Below are positions 1 to 6,460 of a stretch of 13,118 nucleotides of DNA, piece by piece; the stretch's first letter is position 1; every line of letters starts with the position of its first letter. The stretch is from an uncultured Chlamydiae bacterium (GTDB taxonomy: Bacteria > Chlamydiota > Chlamydiia > Chlamydiales > SM23-39), in NCBI GenBank assembly GCA_903909295.1, contig CAIVVG010000010.1, positions 1 to 13,118 on the forward strand, given 5' to 3'. Both the position numbers and the translations under genes were made by a program. The notes under the pieces are model-generated. The model was not told the origin of the DNA. It made no database searches and saw only the letters and a program-made list of their open reading frames with translations.

Positions 1-66
1 ATTATTTTGGCCTCTTTTCGATTGAAGAACCGAAAAATCGATCAAAATTTTTTTACAGAACGCCCT

Positions 67-933
67 CTAACGAGTCAGGACTTCGTGGCCCGTTTCGGTA
101 ATCAAAATCGTGTGCTCCCACTGAGCAGAAGGTTTCCCGTCTTTCGTGCGGACAGTCCACCCGTCTTTTGCGTCGAGCTCTCCTTCCCTCACACCTGCAT
201 TGATCATCGGCTCAATGGTGAAGGTCATGCCAGGCGCCATGGGAATCTGCAGGTTATTGTAGTGGTGGGGCACTTCAGGGGGCTCGTGGAAGGCGAGGCC
301 GACGCCATGGCCGACAAATTGGTTCACTACAGAGCAGCGGTGTTGGCGGGCGTAGTTTTCGATGGCTTCTCCAATTTCCCAGATGAAAGCTCCCGGTTTG
401 CACACGGCGATGCTCCGCTCTAGGCATTGGAGCGACACGTCTACGACGCGCCGCTTTTCTTCGGAGATAGCGCCAATCGTCACCATGCGGCTCGCATCGC
501 CAAAATGGCCATCGACGATGCAAGAGACGTCGATATTGCAGATGTCTCCTTCTTGAAGGGGGCGCTGGTCGGGGATGCCGTGGCAAATCACCTCGTTGAG
601 GGAAGTGCAAATCGTTTTGGGATAAGGGGGCGAGCCGTAACCCAGGGGAGCGGGGATGGCTCCTGCCTCGCGATGGAGTTTTTGGGAGAGCTCATCGAGC
701 TCGAGGGTGGTGACACCCGCCTGGGCCGCCTTGCAGAGGGCATCCAAAATATGGGCCGTGACCTGGCAAGCGCGCCGGATTTTCTCGATTTGCGCAGGGG
801 TTTTTAAAACAATACCATACGTCTTGAGGTAGCGGGCAGCCAAAAGGGGGCCGCTCGTGGGGGGACGGGGATAACAACATTTTTTCCATTTCTGGCCACT
901 TCCGCACCAGCAGGGGTCATTGCGCGACATCAT
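67..933 (-). CDS. map: Type I methionine aminopeptidase with N-terminal SEC-C zinc motif
   Basis: Removes the initiator methionine from nascent proteins in the cytosol. At 288 aa it is longer than the E. coli enzyme because of an N-terminal extension. Residues 8-20 form a complete SEC-C motif (C8, C10, C19, C20), expected to bind zinc and possibly help ribosome association. The catalytic 'pita-bread' domain runs from about residue 45 to the end. All five metal ligands are visible: D135 in NIDVSC, D146 in FGDAS, H209 in GHGVG, E241 in TIEPM and E273 in WEHT. The supporting histidines H118 and H216 are also present. The start is one of two adjacent ATGs (933 or 930), and I see no good Shine-Dalgarno before them. 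It is the last gene of the minus-strand run. It is separated from truA by an inverted-repeat element whose outer end lies only 8 bp upstream of the start, so the element may affect its expression. SEC-C fused to MAP is typical of Chlamydiae. Confidence 0.97.
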   Translation of the reverse strand: MMSRNDPCWCGSGQKWKKCCYPRPPTSGPLLAARYLKTYGIVLKTPAQIEKIRRACQVTAHILDALCKAAQAGVTTLELDELSQKLHREAGAIPAPLGYGSPPYPKTICTSLNEVICHGIPDQRPLQEGDICNIDVSCIVDGHFGDASRMVTIGAISEEKRRVVDVSLQCLERSIAVCKPGAFIWEIGEAIENYARQHRCSVVNQFVGHGVGLAFHEPPEVPHHYNNLQIPMAPGMTFTIEPMINAGVREGELDAKDGWTVRTKDGKPSAQWEHTILITETGHEVLTR

Positions 934-940
934 GGGGGCT

Positions 941-1115
941 TATACCACTCGTGATTCAAAAATCGGTTCTGCCGGCGTCGGGCAGCCACTGCTTTTGGGA
1001 TCCGCCTGCATTGCCCAACCCTTTGGGTTGAGCTGCTTTAAGCGCCGGGTTCGCCTGACCCAAAATCAGGGCGCCCTCCTTGGCATCTCCCGATTTTTGA
1101 ATCACTCCCGGTATA
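941..1115. repeat. 175-bp element with 26-bp imperfect terminal inverted repeats
   Basis: The arms 941-966 and 1090-1115 are inverted copies matching at 22 of 26 positions. They include a perfect 16-bp block (951-966 against 1090-1105) and matching ends TATACC/GGTATA. The interior holds a small perfect hairpin (1016-1030, CAACCC-TTT-GGGTTG) and a 10-bp palindrome (1068-1077). It fills the truA-map junction and extends into the 3' end of truA. Seen: the repeat. Inferred: a MITE-like or palindromic dispersed element. No clean target-site duplication borders it, and other copies cannot be checked from one window. It could alternatively be a locally evolved stem-loop. Confidence 0.6.
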
Positions 1116-1838
1116 TATTACTCCCATGGGGGGAATGTTGTAAAACACTTTATGAAGGGTCAATCCATGGGCAGGGGCGGTCACACCGGCGGTTTTCCGG
1201 TCGCGCGAGGCGAGGATGCGGGGGATCTCTTCGACTCCGATTTTGCCGCATCCCACGTAAACGAGCGTGCCCACGAGGTTGCGCGCCATTCGGTACAAGA
1301 ACCGGTTTCCGCGCAGCCGAATTTCCCCTTCAAACTCGATCGATTCTAAGGTACAGATCGGATTGTCTTCTGGCTCATTGGCAAAGGCGCTAAAATCGTG
1401 GGTTCCCACCAAGCTCTTTGCCGCCTGCCGCATCTTTTCCTCATCTAGAGGAGTGTGTAAATGCCACGCATAGAGCCTTTGAAAGGGGTTTTCAACGGGC
1501 CCTATACAGAGCCGGTAGCGGTACTCTTTTCCGATGGCATGCAGCGTCGCATGAAAGTCTCCGTCGACCTTCTCTAGCTGCAGAGCGCGGATATCCGGAG
1601 GGAGCACCGCATTGAGCCCGCGGACAGTCACCGGTTTGATTGTTTGGAAGTGGATTGTTTGCCCCTCCGCATGGACACCTCGGTCGGTGCGGCTGGCCGC
1701 TTCGGGCACCACCTCTTCTTGGGTTAGCCTCGATAAAGCCCGCGCCAAGGTTTCTTGGATGGAGGGACCTGTTCGGGTCGCTTGCCAGCCGAAATAGTTG
1801 GTTCCGTCGTAGGAGAGAATGAGTTTATGCACTGACAT
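1038..1838 (-). CDS. truA: tRNA pseudouridine(38-40) synthase TruA
   Basis: Isomerises uridines 38-40 in the anticodon stem-loop of tRNAs. At 266 aa it has normal family length. The N-terminal signature LSYDGTNYFGWQ (residues 8-19) is present. The catalytic aspartate is D52 in SRTDRGVHA. The central block ALHAIGKEYRYR and the C-terminal GNRFLYRMARNLVGTL and APAHGL segments are all typical. The ATG at 1838 overlaps the last 14 nt of the marC-like gene, indicating translational coupling. The normal family end lies around APAHGLTLHKVFYN. Here a tail of about 30 residues follows, and its last 25 codons plus the stop lie inside the inverted-repeat element at 941-1115. The tail is Gly-rich and unlike TruA, so it probably came from insertion of that element. 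Catalysis should not be affected. Confidence 0.96.
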   Translation of the reverse strand: MSVHKLILSYDGTNYFGWQATRTGPSIQETLARALSRLTQEEVVPEAASRTDRGVHAEGQTIHFQTIKPVTVRGLNAVLPPDIRALQLEKVDGDFHATLHAIGKEYRYRLCIGPVENPFQRLYAWHLHTPLDEEKMRQAAKSLVGTHDFSAFANEPEDNPICTLESIEFEGEIRLRGNRFLYRMARNLVGTLVYVGCGKIGVEEIPRILASRDRKTAGVTAPAHGLTLHKVFYNIPPMGVIYTGSDSKIGRCQGGRPDFGSGEPGA

Positions 1839-2424
1839 GCTTGATGAAGGAGCTGACGCCGCTTAAAAACATCTGGACCGCGATCAGGGTCAAGATGAGT
1901 CCCATCAGCCGCTCCATGGCCAAAATGCCACGCGAGCCGAGAAGGGTTTTGAGGTAGGAAGAGGCGAGCAAGATCACCAAGGAAGCGGCCCACGCGAGCA
2001 AAATGGCGCCCACCATGATGAGCGGGTCGGTCTCTTGGCGCGTGTAGATCATGACGGCAGCCAGTACAGAGGGGCCTGCGATCAGGGGGACCGCGAGGGG
2101 AACGATGAACGGCTCTGTAAAATGGGTGGTCTCTTCGTGATGAGGAGGGGTAGGTGAGGGGAAGATCATCTTCAAGCAGATGAGGAAAAGGATGATCCCG
2201 CCCGCGATCTGAATCGTATCAGAGCTCACGTGCAAAAAGTCCATGAGTCCGTTCCCGAGGAAGCTAAATAAAATAATGACTCCCAAGGCGATGAGGAGTT
2301 CTCGGACAATCACCACTTTTTGTCTGCGGGGTTCGACCCCTTTAAGGAAGCTGATGTAGAAGGGGATGTTCCCAATGGGATCCATGAGCAAGAAAAGGGA
2401 AAAGGAAATCGCAAACAGACTCAT
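1825..2424 (-). CDS. MarC/YhgN-family integral membrane protein
   Basis: A 199-aa inner-membrane protein with about six hydrophobic segments. The family is widespread, and its transport function is not firmly established. Family marks are visible: DPIGNIP at residues 15-21, a VPLAVPLIAGPS motif in the middle, and AMERLMGLILTLIAVQ near the C-terminus. I chose the ATG at 2424 because GAGG lies just upstream (about 2427-2431) and because the protein then begins directly with the first membrane segment, as relatives do. A TTG 12 codons further upstream (2460) is also open but has no comparable signal. The gene follows the PLD-like gene by 36 nt and overlaps truA by 14 nt. I recall a MarC-family gene (CT852) next to map (CT851) in C. 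trachomatis, which fits a chlamydial origin. Confidence 0.92.
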   Translation of the reverse strand: MSLFAISFSLFLLMDPIGNIPFYISFLKGVEPRRQKVVIVRELLIALGVIILFSFLGNGLMDFLHVSSDTIQIAGGIILFLICLKMIFPSPTPPHHEETTHFTEPFIVPLAVPLIAGPSVLAAVMIYTRQETDPLIMVGAILLAWAASLVILLASSYLKTLLGSRGILAMERLMGLILTLIAVQMFLSGVSSFIKHVSA

Positions 2425-2460
2425 AACCTCATCGTACTCGATTGGGGAGGGCTGGGGCAA

Positions 2461-3453
2461 TCATTTTTTCGATCCGGTCAAAATCCGGTTCCACAATTTG
2501 GTCATAAAAGCCTTCTGGTCGGGATTGAGTCCGCGCAAGACTAAAATACAGTCGCTGTTTTTGTAAAAGGCGGCTTTTGTCCAATTGGCAGAGCCGGTGA
2601 GCAAGACGCGCTCGTCGATGCAGAGAAACTTGTGGTGCAAAAGCTGGACCCCCTGGCTCAAAAAGATGGGGACGCCCGCTTTTTTCAGCTGGTCGATGGT
2701 GCTGGAACTGGCTCCCAGTCCCGAGTGCATGTCGATCACCACTTGAACATCCACTCCTCGTTTGTGGGCAGCAATCACCTCTTCTAAAAGGGGCTGATGG
2801 GTGAATGTAAAGAGGGCGATGTGGAGCGATTGTTGCGCGGACTTGATCAGGTTGCGGATCTCTCCCAACGCATGCCCTCGCGGATCGGGAAGGAGCCAGA
2901 GGTCCACTTCCTGTCCTCCGACAAGCGCCCGCAGATGGCCCGATGCATGAGGGGCGTGCTCCTTGAGAAATTGGGCTACCTTCTTGTTTCTCAAACCGAT
3001 GACCAAGTTGTCGTGCATCCTCAGTGAAGCGGAGGTCATATTCGCCGAGCCGATGAAGACGGTCTCCTCGTCCAAAATCAAGATTTTTTGGTGCATCAGA
3101 GCGGACGTGATCACGGGGTGGATCTCCCCATTTTTTAAGATTTTTTCCACCCGAGGAGATCCCTTGGGGTCGTAGTAGACGGTGAGGGGCACGTTTTGTC
3201 TTGTCTTTTGAGCGAGCGCACTCAGAATGGAGGCGTCACTCAGCCCAAACATGACCAGGTGAATGGAAGATTTGGCCTTGTGGATCGCTTCGAGGAGGGT
3301 GAGTCTCAGGTCCTGCTGACACTGATTAGAGTAGAGGCGGATCGGGTCGTTTGGGGTGGGTATATGGGGGGAAGTGGACTGGACGACGAACCAGACGCAA
3401 AAACCTGCAAGGGGGAAGAGAAACCAAACAAAACGGGGAGGGGCACGTTTCAT
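2461..3453 (-). CDS. Phospholipase D-like protein with two HKD motifs, membrane-anchored
   Basis: A 330-aa PLD-superfamily protein. The N-terminus has basic residues followed by a hydrophobic stretch (about residues 8-26) that reads as a signal anchor, so the catalytic part is probably periplasmic or exported. Two complete HxK(x)4D motifs are present, H121/K123/D128 and H273/K275/D280. Each is followed by GSAN-[MW]-T, so both half-sites look intact. Substrate cannot be deduced: phospholipase, cardiolipin-synthase-like and nuclease members share these motifs. I chose the ATG at 3453, since GAGGGG lies just before it, although the spacing is short. An in-frame GTG at 3462 is the alternative. 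The gene lies directly downstream of the rpmB terminator and 36 nt before the marC-like gene. C. trachomatis has a PLD gene (CT084) near rpmB, as I recall. Confidence 0.93.
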   Translation of the reverse strand: MKRAPPRFVWFLFPLAGFCVWFVVQSTSPHIPTPNDPIRLYSNQCQQDLRLTLLEAIHKAKSSIHLVMFGLSDASILSALAQKTRQNVPLTVYYDPKGSPRVEKILKNGEIHPVITSALMHQKILILDEETVFIGSANMTSASLRMHDNLVIGLRNKKVAQFLKEHAPHASGHLRALVGGQEVDLWLLPDPRGHALGEIRNLIKSAQQSLHIALFTFTHQPLLEEVIAAHKRGVDVQVVIDMHSGLGASSSTIDQLKKAGVPIFLSQGVQLLHHKFLCIDERVLLTGSANWTKAAFYKNSDCILVLRGLNPDQKAFMTKLWNRILTGSKK

Positions 3454-3478
3454 ACCCCTCACTCTAACCGAAATTCAA

Positions 3479-3499
3479 AAAAAGAGTTATACTCTTTTT
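3479..3499 (-). terminator. Intrinsic terminator hairpin overlapping the rpmB stop codon
   Basis: A perfect 9-bp inverted repeat (AAAAAGAGT / ACTCTTTTT) has a 3-nt loop at 3488-3490. On the minus strand it ends in a run of seven T. The rpmB TAA (3487-3489) lies in the stem and loop. The stem is AT-rich, so termination may be partial. By symmetry the hairpin would also present a T-run on the plus strand, although no plus-strand gene ends here. Confidence 0.7.
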
Positions 3500-3762
3500 C
3501 CTTCGCGGCGCATTTGGCGCACGATCGGAGAGATCCCTTTTTTATCTACGGTGCGGAGGGCCGCTGTAGAGAGGCGGATTGTGACAAACCGTTTTTCCTC
3601 GGGGATCCAGAGACGTTTTTCTTGTAAATTGGGACGGAAGCGGCGGTTGGTGCAGCCGGTGATCTTCAAACCGATCCCTTTTTTCTTTTTCGCGATCCCG
3701 CGGAGGGCATAGCTTCGGCCGGAGGTTGATCTCCGTCCAGTAACAGCGCAAGTTCTTGGCAT
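3487..3762 (-). CDS. rpmB: Large-subunit ribosomal protein bL28
   Basis: A structural protein of the 50S ribosomal subunit, 91 aa and strongly basic. Family segments are clear: the N-terminal RTCAVTGRR, the YALRGIAKKKKGIGLK block (residues 18-33), RRFRPNL (40-46) and WIPEE..RFVTIRLSTAALRT. Only single cysteines (C5, C37) are present and there are no paired CxxC knuckles, so this is the zinc-free type. A strong AGGAG site precedes the ATG. The next upstream gene ends 26 nt before the start, and a promoter-like sequence overlaps that gene's stop. rpmB is therefore probably transcribed both by readthrough and from its own promoter. The sequence type resembles chlamydial L28. Confidence 0.96.
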   Translation of the reverse strand: MPRTCAVTGRRSTSGRSYALRGIAKKKKGIGLKITGCTNRRFRPNLQEKRLWIPEEKRFVTIRLSTAALRTVDKKGISPIVRQMRREGKRV

Positions 3763-3785
3763 AAAAATTCTCCTAATGGTCCCCC

Positions 3786-3815
3786 ATTCTACTTCAAGGG
3801 GGCCCTTTCTTTCAA
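3786..3815 (-). promoter_or_regulatory. Candidate sigma-70-type promoter for rpmB
   Basis: Reading the minus strand, TTGAAA (3810-3815) is followed by an 18-bp spacer and TAGAAT (3786-3791), 23 bp before the rpmB ATG. The -10 box overlaps the stop codon of the upstream gene. Both hexamers are close to consensus. It is inferred from sequence only. Confidence 0.55.
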
Positions 3816-4223
3816 CCCCTCATTTATAGAAGGGACCTTACCCACCTTTTTTGCCCGGACGGAGGACTGGGTGAGGGTGTTGGTGAGGGCATAAGGATAG
3901 GCTGGGTCATTGCTGGGGGTGTAGCTGATATCGACCGGCGTGATCCAAGACTGGGTAATGGGGGTGTCGTCGGGGTGGATTTCCCAGGTGGAGCCATCTT
4001 TGAGGCGGATATAACTCCCGCTGTGCAGATTTTCCTCCAGCAAGCTCTTAGGGGGAGCCTCTTGTTTGGGGGCCCCCGTTTTGGCGGTATAATTGGCTTC
4101 GATCCAACTTTGGAGAGCCCCTTGTTCCTTTTGGCCCAGCTTGTAGATGCCGGTTCTTTTTCTCTCTTGAGGGGTCATTTCCGTCTGCAACGCGGCGGCA
4201 ACGAGGAGAAGAGGTACAATCAT
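3789..4223 (-). CDS. Small exported protein of unknown function
   Basis: 144 aa, not recognised as a named family. The N-terminus is a short hydrophobic stretch (residues 1-12) that reads as a signal peptide. It is followed by TPQERKRTGIYKLGQKEQGALQSWI (residues 17-41), which resembles the short 'S/TPEE..xxGLxKLSxEExxALxxWL' segment found in several bacterial envelope proteins. The central part (68-100) has GSYIRLKDGSTWEIHPDD and looks like a small beta-rich domain. The tail is polar, from about residue 100 on. The ATG at 4223 has AAGGAAG upstream, and the upstream gene's TAA lies within that ribosome binding site, so translation is coupled to the transglutaminase/TPR protein. The pairing suggests a shared envelope role, but this is inference. 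Confidence 0.82.
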   Translation of the reverse strand: MIVPLLLVAAALQTEMTPQERKRTGIYKLGQKEQGALQSWIEANYTAKTGAPKQEAPPKSLLEENLHSGSYIRLKDGSTWEIHPDDTPITQSWITPVDISYTPSNDPAYPYALTNTLTQSSVRAKKVGKVPSINEGLKERAPLK

Positions 4224-4233
4224 AATCTTCCTT

Positions 4234-5721
4234 TTATTCGGGGCTGGCGGCCTCTAGCTCTCTGCGGAGTTCCTTGAGAGCTTGTGGGTCGTGTCCCTTT
4301 GCATGAACCAGTTTCTCAGAGAGGCGCAAATATTTCCAGGCCTGATTGAAATGGCGCCTTTCGTGGTAGATGGCTGCCAGATAATAATTGGCCGTTGCGT
4401 CCTCGGGGGCCAAGGCCACATATCTCTCCAGAAGCGGGAGAGCCTCTTTTTTTCGTCCCAACTGCAACCAAGTGGTCGCTAGGTGGAATACCCCCTGTCT
4501 AAATTGGGGCCATTTTGTGACGACTTCCTGAAGTTTTCTCTGTTTTTCTAGGATCGACTCCCTCTTCTCATTGACCTCCGAAAAGACCGCTTGGAGCGCG
4601 TTCACATCCGCTTTGCCACTCAAATAGTCTTCGGCCACTGTATCCTTGCCGATCTGGTGATCCGGCTCAAAATCCTTCACTTTTTTCAATAGAGACTTCC
4701 CCTCATCGAGCTTGCCGACGAAGAGGTAATTGAGCCCCAAAAACATATTCAGTAAGTAGTCATCGCCAAGATAGGGACGCGCCCGTTCATACAAAGCGAC
4801 CGCGGTGGCCGAATCTTCATGGTGCCAGCACATCGCAGCCTGGTTCATGAACGCCCAGCCAATGACCTCCTTGAGGTTTCTCTGTTGGAGCTTTTTGGTC
4901 TCCAAATTCAGATACATCTTAGACGGGATATCGATCCCTCTCGCCGTCGTCTCGATATTGGTCTCTTTTTGAGTGACTGGATCGACGTACCGGACATAGA
5001 TGTGGCCCGGCGGCGTGATCGCCTCGAGCTGCAAGTTAAGCCGTTGGGCGAGGGAGAGGTAAAGAATGGAAACCCCCAAGCAGACCCCCCGCCTACTATC
5101 CAATACGGAAGGGAGGAAGGTGTAGACATCGATCTCTTTTGCGTAGAGCGAGTGGGGAGGGAACCGGAAACGCATCTCGGAGAAAATGTAATCGTTGATG
5201 GCGCGGATTTTTTCCAGCGGGGTCGCATCGACCTTTAGCCGCGCGGCGATCTGCAGCGCCATGAGGTCAATGTGAGCCTCGTAGCTGCGCACCTTTTGAC
5301 GCGCTTCGGGAGTATTGCCCAGATCGGCGACCAAGAGCCCCCGCGACAAGTCGATCTCCTCATCGGCGATCTCGAAGAGTTTTTTCTCCTCCCAGAGACC
5401 AAACCCCTTCAACCTCCGATTGCCCAAATGGCGCGCTAGCCGCTCGATGATCACCAGCGACGCCTCATCGAGCAAAGGAGGGCCTTCTGACTGGGCCCGG
5501 TTGATGAACGCGATGAACGGTTTGGGATCCAAGACAGGGAGTTTTAACTCAGAGACGCAATCGGTGCAGCCACCGCTCAGCAATTCCCAAGCGTGTTTGA
5601 GCGATTCCCGCCCCTCGGTCGTCTCAGGGTAGAGCTCATAAAAAGCAAAGTGCTGAGAGATCGAAGAGGGGTCGAGGGTGGAGTACAACGCCGAGAGAGC
5701 CGTAGCTAGACAAATGATCAC
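4234..5721 (-). CDS. SirB1-like transglutaminase-fold protein with C-terminal TPR repeats
   Basis: 495 aa. Residues about 85-265 match the SirB1-type transglutaminase-like layout. These include a helical leader with LEKIRAINDYIFSEMRFR (169-186), then RRGVCLGVSILYLSLAQRLNL with Cys214 as the expected nucleophile, then PPGHIYVRY with His240, and a following NIETTARG strand. Residues about 295-475 carry TPR-type helix pairs, for example around 300-345 and 405-470 with ALPLLERYVALAPEDATANYYLAAIY. Whether it is an active amidase/protease or a scaffold is unknown. The start is GTG at 5721 with AAGGAG seven bases upstream, and no better ATG is nearby. The extreme N-terminus is mildly hydrophobic, so export is possible but weakly supported. 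It lies 39 nt downstream of the PEBP gene and is translationally coupled to the small exported protein. Confidence 0.88.
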   Translation of the reverse strand: MIICLATALSALYSTLDPSSISQHFAFYELYPETTEGRESLKHAWELLSGGCTDCVSELKLPVLDPKPFIAFINRAQSEGPPLLDEASLVIIERLARHLGNRRLKGFGLWEEKKLFEIADEEIDLSRGLLVADLGNTPEARQKVRSYEAHIDLMALQIAARLKVDATPLEKIRAINDYIFSEMRFRFPPHSLYAKEIDVYTFLPSVLDSRRGVCLGVSILYLSLAQRLNLQLEAITPPGHIYVRYVDPVTQKETNIETTARGIDIPSKMYLNLETKKLQQRNLKEVIGWAFMNQAAMCWHHEDSATAVALYERARPYLGDDYLLNMFLGLNYLFVGKLDEGKSLLKKVKDFEPDHQIGKDTVAEDYLSGKADVNALQAVFSEVNEKRESILEKQRKLQEVVTKWPQFRQGVFHLATTWLQLGRKKEALPLLERYVALAPEDATANYYLAAIYHERRHFNQAWKYLRLSEKLVHAKGHDPQALKELRRELEAASPE

Positions 5722-5760
5722 TCAAAGCTCCTTTTCCCTCATCTTAGCGAGCCCCGCCTT

Positions 5761-6222
5761 TTAATATCCTTTGTTTTTTTCGTAGCGCCCCATTAACTCA
5801 CATTCGGCGATGACAGAGCCCCGCATTGCATGTTCGACCTCTTTCTTGGTGGCGCCAGCAGCGAGATCCAGCATCCGGTCCAATGCGTAGAGCTTAAAGA
5901 AGTACCGGTGCTCTCGGTCGGGGGGACAAGGACCTGTATATTGGTTATCCCCATTCGTATTCTTCCCCTGTATCCCCGGCGGTCTCGAGTGCTCTGGGAT
6001 CCCTCTTGTGTCGGGGGGCATGTTGAAGACAACCCAATGGTCATACATCCCATCGGGGCGGCGAGTTTTGGGCACATCTGGGTCATCGCAGATGAGGACC
6101 AGACTCTTTGCCCCCTTGGGAACGCCCGAAAATTCCAAAGGAGGATTGATGTTTTTCCCCTCGCAGGTATAGAGAGATGGGATGATTTTACCCTCCTGGA
6201 AGGCTCGACTTGTCAGATGCAT
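5761..6222 (-). CDS. YbhB/YbcL-type PEBP (Raf kinase inhibitor-like) protein
   Basis: 153 aa, the usual length for bacterial PEBP proteins. These have a small beta-rich fold with an anion-binding pocket. Signature segments are in order: NPPLEFSGVP (residues 26-35), DDPDVP (46-51), DHWV (61-64), GPCPP (97-101) and HRYFFKLYALD (105-115). The C-terminal helix, with GSVIAECELMGRY, is also typical. The molecular role of bacterial members is not settled. No signal peptide is visible, so it is probably cytosolic. The ATG at 6222 lies 6 nt after the stop of the upstream small gene. GAGGA overlaps that stop, indicating coupled translation. In chlamydiae a PEBP protein is normally present, so the gene itself is not unusual. 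Its position in the photolyase operon is the point of interest. Confidence 0.95.
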   Translation of the reverse strand: MHLTSRAFQEGKIIPSLYTCEGKNINPPLEFSGVPKGAKSLVLICDDPDVPKTRRPDGMYDHWVVFNMPPDTRGIPEHSRPPGIQGKNTNGDNQYTGPCPPDREHRYFFKLYALDRMLDLAAGATKKEVEHAMRGSVIAECELMGRYEKNKGY

Positions 6223-6228
6223 ATTTCC

Positions 6229-6453
6229 TCAATAGTTAAAGAGATCCTTCACTGTGAAGGCCTTACCGGTAGCTTTGTTCAGTGCATTACAAATTTTTGT
6301 CTGCACATGAGGTGTTAGACGGCGCCCTATGCAGGCGCGCGAGACCATTTTGTAGGTGATGTGTTCTGTAGATGCCGAGACCAGGTCCCCGCTCTTCAGG
6401 TTATTTTCCACTAGAATATGGGCGATGGGCTGCTTACCGAGATTTCTTTCCAT
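6229..6453 (-). CDS. Small conserved-looking protein, possibly helical nucleic-acid-binding
   Basis: 74 aa, not assigned to a named family. The start ATG at 6453 follows a strong GGAGG whose bases overlap the photolyase stop codon (6461-6463). An open extension upstream to 6504 lies inside photolyase and is not used. The protein is basic and predicted mostly helical. It has the pattern HILVENNLKSGDLVSAS (residues 12-28), THYKMVSRA-like helix (33-40), IGRRLTPHVQTKICNALN (42-59) and a closing FTVKDLFNY. That spacing looks like a helix-turn-helix of the Cro/CI kind, and I vaguely recall similar short proteins in Verrucomicrobia/Chlamydiae. Its stop is 6 nt from the PEBP start. Placed between photolyase and PEBP, it could be a regulator of this operon, but that is inference. 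Confidence 0.82.
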   Translation of the reverse strand: MERNLGKQPIAHILVENNLKSGDLVSASTEHITYKMVSRACIGRRLTPHVQTKICNALNKATGKAFTVKDLFNY

Positions 6454-6460
6454 ATTTGAA

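Noticed and set aside
15..41. Short inverted repeat downstream of map as a terminator
   Set aside because: The stem is only 6 bp with a 12-nt loop and has no T-run on the minus strand after it.
7..807. Plus-strand open frames opposite map
   Set aside because: They are antisense to a gene with all catalytic residues, have no ribosome binding sites and no recognisable protein features.
931..1133. CATGGGGG direct repeat flanking the truA-map element as a target-site duplication
   Set aside because: The copies lie at unequal distances from the element ends (2 and 9 nt) and one overlaps the map start codon, so coincidence is likely.
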